Part shown: positions 7,168 to 12,397 of the stretch, piece after piece
How positions within the stretch are numbered: position 1 is the first letter of the stretch
Layout: each line of letters starts with the position of its first letter
NCBI GenBank assembly: GCA_002422505.1
Contig: DIVX01000037.1
Location: forward strand, 24,426 to 36,822
Reading direction: 5' to 3'
Source of the DNA: Desulfovibrio sp. UBA6121
GTDB lineage: Bacteria > Desulfobacterota > Desulfovibrionia > Desulfovibrionales > Desulfovibrionaceae
Length of the DNA stretch: 12,397 nt
Program-made: the position numbers and the translations under genes
The notes under the pieces: model-generated
Database searches by the model: none
Told to the model about the DNA's origin: nothing
Seen by the model: the letters and a program-made list of their open reading frames with translations, nothing else

Positions 7168-8862
7168 ATGCGCTATGAACTCCGCCTCATGGACACCGTT
7201 TCCGGCGTTGGCTGCTTTGCCGCGCACCCTGGCCCCAACCTGAGCTTCTCGGAAATGGTGGACCACCTGCACAGGCACCCCCTCGACGACTTCATGCACC
7301 AGCACCTGCTGTTCAAGCTGGGCGAGCACCGCACCAAAAAGGTGGAAAAGCTCATGGAGGAAGTGCGCCAGGGCGACACGATCACCGACCCTGTACTGGC
7401 GGCGCTGCTGTACGAAGCCTGCCTGGGGCACGAGCGCCTCGCCCACCTTTTGCCGCGCATGGCCGGGCTCGACGCGGCGGAACTTTCGCGCCACACGCCC
7501 GCACTGCACCTGCGCTCGCACCTGCTGCCGGACCAACCCCTGCACAACGCCTGGACCATGCTGATGCAGCAGAACATCGTGGCTCACGAGCCCCTGCCCG
7601 CCCCGCAAGATACCGGCCTGGCCGCGCCCTATGCCGCGCACGAGTTGCCGAAAGCCCCCGGCGTAACCGCAGCCGAGGTGCGCGCCCGGCTGGCCACCGC
7701 CCTGCCGCCGGAGAATCCGCGCCGCCCCGCGCCGGAAACCTACGCCCACGCCCTCAAGCAATTGGACGCCAAGAACGTGTTCTTGGGGCAGGAGATGGCC
7801 CACAAGGCCTCGCTTTCGCCTGTGGCGCTCTTGCGCATGTGGCTGGTGGAGCTTTCCGTCAGCAGCGGAAGCATGAACTACAGCCTCTCCGGCATGCAGA
7901 CCAGCTACGGGCGCGGCCTGGACATGGACGCCGCGCGGGCCTCGTACAGCATGGAGGTGGCCGAGCGCGTGAGTTCGTACGCCAGCATGGGCAAGCGCGG
8001 GGTGCTGGGCCTGGCCTACGACTGCCCCATCGTGCGCGGCAGCCAGGCTGAGGTTGCGGCCCAGGCCAATGCGCTTGATCTTTCGCGCGTGCGCCTGGAG
8101 GCCCCCTACGCCGGGCAAAGCATCCACTGGATGCCCGCCCAGGAGCGCACGGCAAGCGGCCTGCGGCCCTGCCTGGTGCCGGTGCAGTTCGTGTATCTCT
8201 TCGCCAACCTGGAGGAGCAAAGCCTGTTCAGCGCGCTTGGCTCCACGGGGCTGGCCTCTGGCAACAGCATGGCGGAGGCCAAGGTGCACGCCCTGGGCGA
8301 GGTGCTGGAGCGCGACGCCGAGGCAGTGACGCCCTTCGACCTTTCGCGCTGCTTCCGCCTGGAGGCCAGGGACGAACGCGTGGCCAAGCTGCTGGGCGAT
8401 TATGAAGATTGCGACATGCACGTGTGGTTCATGGACTGCACGCCGGAGTTCGGGGTGCCCTGCTACAAGGCCATCGTCACCGGCAGACACGGCGACGTGA
8501 ACAAGGGCATGGGCGCAGGCTTGAGCGGCCCGCGCGCGGCCATTTCGGCCATGACGGAGATTCCCTACCCCTTCCCCGGCCCGGCCACGCAAAAGGCCCC
8601 GGAGGGTTTGCCCGTGCGCCTGCTGGAGGAACTGCCCGACCACTCCACCGGCAGCGCCGAAGGCGACCTGCTGGTGCTGGAGGAAACCCTTCTGGCCAAT
8701 GGGTACGCGCCCATCTACGCAGACCTGACGCGCAAGGACCTGGGCATTCCGGCGGTGCGGGCCATTGTTCCGGGGCTGGAGTGGGTGTCGGACTTCGACC
8801 GCTTCTCGCGCCTGCCCGCGCGGCTGTACGCCAACTATCTGCGCCAGTTCGACGCGTTATAG
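7168..8862 (+). CDS. YcaO-domain protein with a long N-terminal region
   Basis: A 564-residue protein whose C-terminal half is a YcaO ATP-dependent domain. YcaO enzymes activate amide backbones with ATP (azoline formation, thioamidation), and E. coli YcaO assists RimO-dependent methylthiolation of ribosomal protein S12. Diagnostic stretches are TSYGRGLDMDAARASYSMEV (245-264) with AERVSSY after it, STGLASGNSMAEAKVHALGE (359-378) followed by VLERDAE (379-385), GMGAGLSGPRAAISAMTE (447-464), and DLGIPAVRAIVPGLE (524-538). Residues 1-220 are a mainly helical region I do not recognise. The C-terminus ends FDAL without the Pro-rich tail of azoline-forming YcaO enzymes, and no RiPP precursor, dehydrogenase or TfuA gene lies next to it. 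A housekeeping modification role is more likely than a peptide natural product. GGAG seven bases before ATG 7168 supports the start. Confidence 0.88.
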   Translation: MRYELRLMDTVSGVGCFAAHPGPNLSFSEMVDHLHRHPLDDFMHQHLLFKLGEHRTKKVEKLMEEVRQGDTITDPVLAALLYEACLGHERLAHLLPRMAGLDAAELSRHTPALHLRSHLLPDQPLHNAWTMLMQQNIVAHEPLPAPQDTGLAAPYAAHELPKAPGVTAAEVRARLATALPPENPRRPAPETYAHALKQLDAKNVFLGQEMAHKASLSPVALLRMWLVELSVSSGSMNYSLSGMQTSYGRGLDMDAARASYSMEVAERVSSYASMGKRGVLGLAYDCPIVRGSQAEVAAQANALDLSRVRLEAPYAGQSIHWMPAQERTASGLRPCLVPVQFVYLFANLEEQSLFSALGSTGLASGNSMAEAKVHALGEVLERDAEAVTPFDLSRCFRLEARDERVAKLLGDYEDCDMHVWFMDCTPEFGVPCYKAIVTGRHGDVNKGMGAGLSGPRAAISAMTEIPYPFPGPATQKAPEGLPVRLLEELPDHSTGSAEGDLLVLEETLLANGYAPIYADLTRKDLGIPAVRAIVPGLEWVSDFDRFSRLPARLYANYLRQFDAL

Positions 8863-8884
8863 GCAGATTGCGCCCGCGTTCGCG

Positions 8885-8914
8885 TTGACGCTGGCCCGTT
8901 CCAGCATGTAGGAC
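8885..8914 (+). promoter_or_regulatory. Likely promoter of tRNA-Leu
   Basis: TTGACG (8885-8890) is a near-consensus -35. Eighteen bases later is TAGGAC (8909-8914), a weak -10. Transcription would start about five bases before the tRNA 5' end at 8926, which suits a tRNA promoter. Confidence 0.5.
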
Positions 8915-8925
8915 TGTGCCCGGCT

Positions 8926-9012
8926 GCCCGGGTGGCGAAACTGGTAGACGCAAGGGACTTAAAATCCCTCAACCTTCGGGTTATGCGGGTTCGAGCCCCG
9001 CCCTGGGCACCA
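8926..9012 (+). tRNA. tRNA-Leu (anticodon UAA)
   Basis: An 87-base class II tRNA. The acceptor GCCCGGG (8926-8932) pairs with CCTGGGC (9002-9008), with one G-U pair. The anticodon stem AGGGA/TCCCT encloses the loop CTTAAAA, giving anticodon TAA at 8960-8962. The variable arm is AACC-TTCG-GGTT. The T arm is GCGGG-TTCGAGC-CCCGC. The discriminator is A at 9009 and CCA is encoded at 9010-9012. It decodes UUA and probably UUG leucine codons. Its 3' end faces a region with integrase remains; tRNA 3' ends are common phage attachment sites. Confidence 0.97.
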
Positions 9013-9021
9013 AGAGAAGAC

Positions 9022-9066
9022 AAGGCCCCGCTGGCGAATGAGAGAGTTCGCGGCGGGGCTTTCTTG
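9022..9066 (+). terminator. Intrinsic terminator after tRNA-Leu
   Basis: GCCCCGC (9025-9031) pairs with GCGGGGC (9053-9059), and the stem continues inside with GCGAA (9034-9038) against TTCGC (9047-9051). TTTCTT follows from 9060. It lies 13 bases after the tRNA and should end its transcript. Confidence 0.85.
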
Positions 9067-9099
9067 CACTCAGCCGGAAGGCCGGGTTTTGGGTTCGCG

Positions 9100-9615
9100 T
9101 CAGAGCTCCCCCTGTTCCGTGAACAGGCTCTGGCTGTCCTGGAAGGTGGCGAACAAGACCTTGGCCATGCCCACGAACTCGGCCACGAAAGGTGTTGCGG
9201 GCCGCCGGAAGATCTCTTTCACCGTGCCCACCTGCTCCAGCCTTCCATTGTGCATAACGCCCGCCCGGTCCGCCAAGGTGAACGCGTCAAGAAAATCGTG
9301 GGTGACCATGAGCACCGTGAGCCCGGTGTCGCGATGCAGGGCCTTGAGCTCCTGCCGGAGGTCGGCCTTGAATTGCGGGTCCAGCGCGGAAAGCGGCTCG
9401 TCCAGCAAAAGCAGCTTCGGGTGGCAGGCCAGCGCCCGGGCGATGGAAACCCGCTGTTTTTCCCCGCCGGAGAGAGTAAGCGGCTTGCGATGGGCATGCT
9501 GGCCCAGCCCGAGCCTGTCCAGCAGCTGGAGCGCCTCCCTCCTGCCTGTCTCCGCGTCGATGCCCTGATAGCGCTGGCCGTAGGCCACGTTCTCCAGCAC
9601 CGCGAGGTCGTCAGT
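9100..9615 (-). pseudogene. 5'-truncated ABC transporter ATP-binding protein
   Basis: Reading on the minus strand, recognisable ABC ATPase begins at LAVLENVAYGQR and runs to the TGA at 9100-9102. It keeps the signature LSGGEKQRVSIARAL, Walker B with D-loop KLLLLDEPLSALDP, and the H-loop VTHD. Everything before this is missing, including Walker A and most of the Q-loop region, so it cannot bind ATP normally. The C-terminus (FRRPATPFVAEFVGM, then about 17 residues) resembles ModC/TupC/WtpC-type oxyanion importers, but no TOBE domain follows. A formal frame runs on to an ATG at 9672, yet those residues are antisense to integrase. The homologous part ends near 9610-9618, exactly where integrase homology starts on the other strand. 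No permease or binding-protein gene is nearby. Confidence 0.8.
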
Positions 9616-10107
9616 TTTGCGCTGGAGACGGCCATGCGCCGAGAAGAGATTGCTTCGATGAGCTGGAGCCATGTTGACCTAAAGAAACGCTCTGCCCTGC
9701 TGCCCAACACCAAGAACGGGGAAACACGATCTGTCCCACTCTCCCCGAGCGCGCTTGAAATTCTTCGCGCTCTGCCACGTAACGTATCGGGGTCTGTCTT
9801 CGGCATAGACAAGGCCAACATTACGCGAAACATGCTCATCGCGGCACGCAAGGCAGGAATTGAGGATCTGCGATTCCACGACTTGCGCCACGAGGCAACA
9901 AGCCGCCTCTTCGAGAATACCGACCTTGACGTTATGGAAGTGCGGGCAATCACCGGCCACAAGGCCATGCAGATGCTGGCTCGGTACAGCCATTTGAGGA
10001 CGAGTCGACTGGCGGAGAGGTTAGCAGGGGGGGAGGCGGTAGAGGACCGTTCGCAACGGAAAGGCCAGGAGTTCAATCCTACTCATTTCCCCCAAGAGGA
10101 TCAATGA
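9610..10107 (+). pseudogene. 5'-truncated tyrosine recombinase / phage integrase, catalytic domain only
   Basis: Integrase homology starts at FALETAMRREEIASMSW (from about 9616). The catalytic set is present: Arg I in MRREE, Lys in NTKNGETRSVPLS, HDLRHE (H-x-x-R), the GHK histidine and the nucleophile Tyr in LARYSHL. The N-terminal arm-binding and SAM-like core-binding domains are absent, so site-specific integration is unlikely. The frame is formally open back to 8932 through the tRNA and the antisense of the ABC remnant, which would make a spurious 391-residue protein. By hand count two 60-base blocks (9661-9720, 9841-9900) are 57 and 60% G+C, below the neighbours, suggesting acquired DNA. 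The last 20 or so residues are encoded by a tRNA-like sequence. Confidence 0.8.
10045..10094 (+). other. tRNA 3'-half-like sequence inside the integrase tail (possible attachment-site remnant)
   Basis: These 50 bases match the spacing of tRNA positions 27-76: a five-base arm GACCG, loop TTCGCAA, CGGAA, five variable bases, AGGAG, T-loop TTCAATC, CTACT, seven acceptor bases CATTTCC, a discriminator C and CCA at 10092-10094. GGTAGAG, a typical D-loop word, lies just upstream. The stems are imperfect (three of five and four of five pairs) and no matching 5' acceptor GGAAATG is seen, so it is not a working tRNA. It differs from the tRNA-Leu at 8926. It may be the att core carried by the former element. 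Confidence 0.25.
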
Positions 10108-10776
10108 AATACAACAGAAGTGCTGTAACCCGTTTTTCGTTTTCCTAACTTGTCCCAAATAAGGGAAGGCTTTCTGTCCTTCGGAGCTAACATCGTGTAC
10201 CATTTCTGGCTTGCCCATTTGCCCCTACCCCGCCGAGTATACCAACCGTAAGTTTAGGCTCTGGCTGGTCTGCTTTTCCTCATTCATGGCTCTTCCGTAT
10301 TCCTCTGTCCAAACACTCCCGCTGGGCGTTTTCATGACAAACCTTCGAGTTGCCGTGTTCGTGCCGCAATTCCTCAACAAAGAACGACTGCGCGTACTTG
10401 CAGCAAACAGTCGGCATGGTGCTGCGCGCAAACATTGGCCAGTGTTCTGCCAGGGCTCTCGGCGCGTGGGGGTTCACTCCCCTGAGCAAGAAGGAGACCA
10501 GCAGGCCGCAGCGCACCGGCACAGCGTGAGCCGCCGGATTGTTTTCCAGAACCATACGGATTCAAAAGGAGTATTGCGGAAGGCTCGTCGCCTGCGTAGT
10601 GAGGTGCGAAGCTCGTAGGGCCCCCAGACGGCTTGGCATGCGGGTCATGTCAACCCGATCGGACATCGGGGGCGGGTCAGAATGATGCGACGAAAAGGAT
10701 GGCTTTGTGCGGCATTAGGCTCCCCGGCGAATGTTCACGGCCTTGCCCAGGCACACGCGGATTGCTTTTTCGCGGC
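10108..10776. other. Lower-GC region without recognisable genes, probably decayed element DNA
   Basis: About 670 bases between the integrase remnant and the HxlR regulator. The block 10141-10200 is about 45% G+C by hand count, well below the genome background. Frames of 60-135 codons exist on both strands (for example 10211-10618 plus and 10280-10555 minus), but they overlap, lack good ribosome binding sites and resemble nothing I know. Codon use does not favour any of them. Remnant phage or island DNA is the simplest reading. Confidence 0.45.
10640..10679. repeat. Direct repeat flanking a small hairpin
   Basis: GCGGGTCA occurs at 10640-10647 and 10672-10679. Between them CCCGAT (10654-10659) and ATCGGG (10665-10670) form a six-base stem with a five-base loop. 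It lies about 100 bases after the stop of the minus-strand HxlR gene. No T run adjoins on either strand, so a terminator role is not clear. Confidence 0.35.
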
Positions 10777-11256
10777 TTACGGCGTGCGCCCTGTTTCCTG
10801 CCCGGCAGCGCCAGGGTCTACAACGCCCGCTTCAAGGTGCTTGGCCTCGAAGAGCGCGCCCCAGCTGCTCAGCTGCGCCAACACCGGCAGCACGCTGCGC
10901 CCAAGTTCGGTCAGCGCATACTCCACCCTGGGCGGCACCTGCGGGTACACCGTGCGCAAGAGCAGCCCATCCGCTTCCAGCTCACGCAACTGCTGCGTCA
11001 GCATCTTCTGCGTCACATTGGGCATTTGCCGCTTAAGCTCGCCAAAGCGCAGGCGCTCCACATCGCGCAGGTGCCACAAAATAATGGGCTTCCACTTGCC
11101 GCCAATGACCTGCAAGGCCAGCTCCACGGCGCAAAAATAGCTTTTGCCCGCGCAGCTGCGCAGCACACAGCACGCCGGTTTCAGCGCCCGGCCAGACCGC
11201 GTATTCTCACCCACGACACCAGCTTCGTCCCTGACTTCAACCTTCGCGTCCACCAT
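10777..11256 (-). CDS. HxlR/DUF24-family (MarR-like) redox-type transcriptional regulator
   Basis: A winged-helix regulator. The core reads FCAVELALQVIGGKWKPIIL, then FGELKRQMPNVTQKMLTQQL (recognition helix), RELEADGLLLR, and the wing PPRVEYALTELGRSVLPVL, all typical of HxlR. The Cys before AVELAL occupies the conserved N-terminal position used for thiol-based sensing in DUF24 proteins such as YodB. Three more Cys lie shortly before it. From ATG 11256 the protein is 159 residues, longer than the usual 100-130, so the true start may be later. A nearby GTG at 11253 has better GGAGG spacing, and the frame also opens at 11352. It is divergent from a ferredoxin-nitroreductase gene and probably controls it, likely together with itself, through the dyads at 11346-11396. 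Confidence 0.85.
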   Translation of the reverse strand: MVDAKVEVRDEAGVVGENTRSGRALKPACCVLRSCAGKSYFCAVELALQVIGGKWKPIILWHLRDVERLRFGELKRQMPNVTQKMLTQQLRELEADGLLLRTVYPQVPPRVEYALTELGRSVLPVLAQLSSWGALFEAKHLEAGVVDPGAAGQETGRTP

Positions 11257-11345
11257 CGCCTCCACTGCGGCCAAGCATGCAGCCGTGTTGTGTTGCCCAC
11301 GCGCGCGCGGCACAAGCGTAAAATAACGCTCAGCATTCCACATTG

Positions 11346-11361
11346 GTATCACATATGATAC
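11346..11361. promoter_or_regulatory. Dyad operator candidate 1
   Basis: GTATCA-CATA-TGATAC, with perfect six-base arms and a four-base spacer, lies in the divergent HxlR/nitroreductase region. It contains TATGAT (11354-11359), which could be a -10 on the plus strand. Short AT-rich dyads of this size are typical binding sites of HxlR/DUF24 dimers, so binding here by the adjacent regulator is the natural guess. Confidence 0.55.
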
Positions 11362-11379
11362 TACAGCACGAAAATATAC

Positions 11380-11396
11380 CTACTTGCGAAAAGTAG
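11380..11396. promoter_or_regulatory. Dyad operator candidate 2
   Basis: CTACTT-GCGAA-AAGTAG, with perfect six-base arms and a five-base spacer, is centred about 34 bases from dyad 1. The TACT...AGTA ends recall the YodB-type DUF24 operator (TACT...AGTA), although the spacing here is one base longer. It lies 57 bases before the ferredoxin-nitroreductase start. Confidence 0.5.
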
Positions 11397-11452
11397 CATA
11401 CATGATCAAAAGAGCCAAGCCCAACCCGACCTCTTCAACCAAGGAGCCAAGC

Positions 11453-12232
11453 ATGAACCTGATCAGCGTGGACAAGGAGACCTGCAGGCGCGATGGCATC
11501 TGCATCAACGCCTGCCCCATCGGCAGCATAAAGGCCGACGCGGACGGCTACCCCGTGGCGGCCAGCGAGGACTGCATCCAGTGCGGCCACTGCGTGGCCA
11601 TTTGCCCCCACGGCGCGCTGGACAACGCCCTGCTGCCCATGGAGCGTTTTCTTCCCGCGTCCGGGCAGCGCGTCGGCTTCGCGGAACTGGCGGGCCTGAT
11701 GAAGCAGCGGCGTTCCGTGCGGCAGTTCAAGGCCCAGGCCGTGCCGCGCGAAACCCTGGCGGAGCTGCTTGACCTCGCCCGCATTGCCCCCACGGCCAAA
11801 AACACCCAGCAGATCAGCTACATCGTGTTGGAGACCCCGGAACGCACTAAGGCGCTGGCCAAGGACATTGCCGAGTGGATGCTGCCCATGCCGGGCATGG
11901 AACGCTACGCGGGCCTGGCCGCGCGGGGTGACGACTTTGTCATGCGCGGCGCGCCGCATGTGGTCATCGCCCTGGGCGATGCAGACAACGACTGGGGCCT
12001 GACGGATGCGGCCATAGCCCTGAGCTACCTGGAGCTGGCGGCGGCGGCCCATGGCCTGGGCGTGTGCTGGGGCGGCATTGTGCAGCGCGCGTTGGCCAAC
12101 AACCCTGCGCTGGCGGCGGGCATCGGCGTGCCGGAAGGCCGCAAGGTCTTTGGCGCCTTGATGCTGGGCGTGCCCAAAGTGCGTTACGCCCTGATTCCCC
12201 CGCGCAACGAGCTCAAGGCCAGCTGGCTGTAA
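11453..12232 (+). CDS. Ferredoxin-nitroreductase fusion (2[4Fe-4S] domain + FMN nitroreductase)
   Basis: A 259-residue cytoplasmic flavoprotein. Residues 1-60 form a two-cluster ferredoxin. Cluster 2 has a full set, CIQCGHC plus CP (C41, C44, C47, C51). Cluster 1 reads CRRDGICINACP (C11, D14, C17, C21), so Asp replaces the second Cys. Residues about 80-259 are an FMN nitroreductase: MKQRRSVRQF (83-92), LARIAPTAKNTQQISYIVLE (108-127), MRGAPHVVIALGDA (164-177) and AAAHGLGVCWGGIVQ (197-211). The family reduces nitro compounds, quinones or similar acceptors; here the ferredoxin probably supplies electrons in place of NAD(P)H. ATG 11453 is chosen for AAGGAG seven bases upstream; the open frame further upstream crosses dyad 2. 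The divergent HxlR gene is the likely regulator. The physiological substrate is unknown. Confidence 0.92.
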   Translation: MNLISVDKETCRRDGICINACPIGSIKADADGYPVAASEDCIQCGHCVAICPHGALDNALLPMERFLPASGQRVGFAELAGLMKQRRSVRQFKAQAVPRETLAELLDLARIAPTAKNTQQISYIVLETPERTKALAKDIAEWMLPMPGMERYAGLAARGDDFVMRGAPHVVIALGDADNDWGLTDAAIALSYLELAAAAHGLGVCWGGIVQRALANNPALAAGIGVPEGRKVFGALMLGVPKVRYALIPPRNELKASWL

Positions 12233-12324
12233 CGGGCCACGCGCAAGGCAACGCCCTGCCCCACCCAAGTATTCCACAACGCCTTTCAAACACCGGCGCC
12301 ATCTCCTGTCCTGCCAAAACATCC

Positions 12325-12368
12325 GCGCCGGGCCTTTGGTCTGCTCTTGCAAACCAAAGACCCGGCGC
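12325..12368. terminator. Long hairpin after the nitroreductase gene, probable terminator
   Basis: GCGCCGGGCCTTTGGT (12325-12340) pairs with ACCAAAGACCCGGCGC (12353-12368): 16 positions with a single C/A mismatch and a 12-base loop. It starts 93 bases after the nitroreductase stop. There is no T run on the plus side and only a short GTTTT on the minus side, so it is a strong hairpin but not a textbook intrinsic terminator. It may end a gene on either strand. Confidence 0.55.
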
Positions 12369-12381
12369 TATCGGGTGTCCA

Positions 12382-12397
12382 GAGGGCCTTGGCCCTC
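12382..12397. repeat. Palindrome at the window edge
   Basis: GAGGGCC-TT-GGCCCTC, with perfect seven-base arms, ends at the last base of the window, so the arms may continue beyond it. It lies 13 bases after the preceding hairpin and may belong to a terminator of a neighbouring gene or to an operator. Confidence 0.4.

Noticed and set aside
6957..7178. A 73-codon frame before the YcaO gene as a RiPP precursor
   Set aside because: It mostly overlaps the cyclase end in another frame, has no leader/core appearance and no suitable ribosome binding site.
5998..8643. An 881-codon minus-strand open frame
   Set aside because: It is the antisense shadow of the cyclase and YcaO genes; both plus-strand proteins have clear family motifs and its own translation is His/Gly-rich with none.
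8932..10107. A 391-codon open frame that looks like one integrase gene
   Set aside because: It starts inside tRNA-Leu, runs antisense through an ABC ATPase remnant, and only its last 166 codons or so are integrase.
9001..10107. attL/attR direct repeat between the tRNA-Leu 3' end and the integrase tail
   Set aside because: Only T-loop words and CCAAGAG are shared; the acceptor and T-stem bases differ, so it is not a clean duplicated core.
10211..10618. A 135-codon plus frame in the lower-GC region as a gene
   Set aside because: No recognisable motif, no ribosome binding site and no coding-like codon pattern; overlapping frames on the other strand are as long.

Overview
The window is GC-rich chromosomal DNA (mostly about 65-70% G+C by eye) from a Gram-negative bacterium. 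Three things suggest a sulfate-reducing deltaproteobacterium of the Desulfovibrionaceae type: an LPS-type glycosyltransferase, a DUF485/ActP-type transporter joined to a CBS/DUF294 nucleotidyltransferase, and a YcaO protein with a long unfamiliar N-terminus. This assignment rests on gene content and composition only and is an inference.

Layout. Positions 1-929 (minus strand) hold a glycosyltransferase family 9 (heptosyltransferase-like) gene that runs off the left edge. Reading away from it on the plus strand is a compact operon: a DUF485 membrane protein (1243-1551), an ActP-like sodium:solute symporter (1551-3113, one-base overlap), and a CBS-pair/DUF294 nucleotidyltransferase (3197-4828). 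A long hairpin lies between the last two. The 363 bases after that have no recognisable gene but show coding-like codon periodicity. They lead into a 206-residue membrane-anchored protein of unknown function (5192-5812). An array of six 13-bp repeats (5840-5917), a 12-bp palindrome and a short overlapping leader ORF precede a membrane-bound HAMP-GGDEF diguanylate cyclase (6076-7017). A YcaO-domain protein follows (7168-8862).

A tRNA-Leu(UAA) gene with encoded CCA (8926-9012) and its terminator mark the left edge of a decayed integration region. There a 5'-truncated ABC-transporter ATPase (minus strand) and a 5'-truncated tyrosine integrase (plus strand) meet head to head near 9610-9618. The integrase ends in a tRNA-3'-half-like sequence. 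It is followed by about 670 bases of lower-GC DNA with no recognisable gene.

The right end is a divergent redox-type module. An HxlR/DUF24 regulator with the family's N-terminal cysteine (10777-11256, minus) faces a ferredoxin-nitroreductase fusion (11453-12232, plus). Two clean dyad symmetries lie between them and are good operator candidates. A 16-bp-arm hairpin (12325-12368) and a second palindrome at the window edge close the region.

No clearly novel multigene system is visible. The items most worth a second look are the head-to-head truncated integrase/ABC joint, the two-dyad HxlR control region beside a ferredoxin with a Cys-to-Asp cluster position, the 13-bp repeat array before the diguanylate cyclase, the coding-like gap after the nucleotidyltransferase, and the YcaO protein without a visible RiPP partner.
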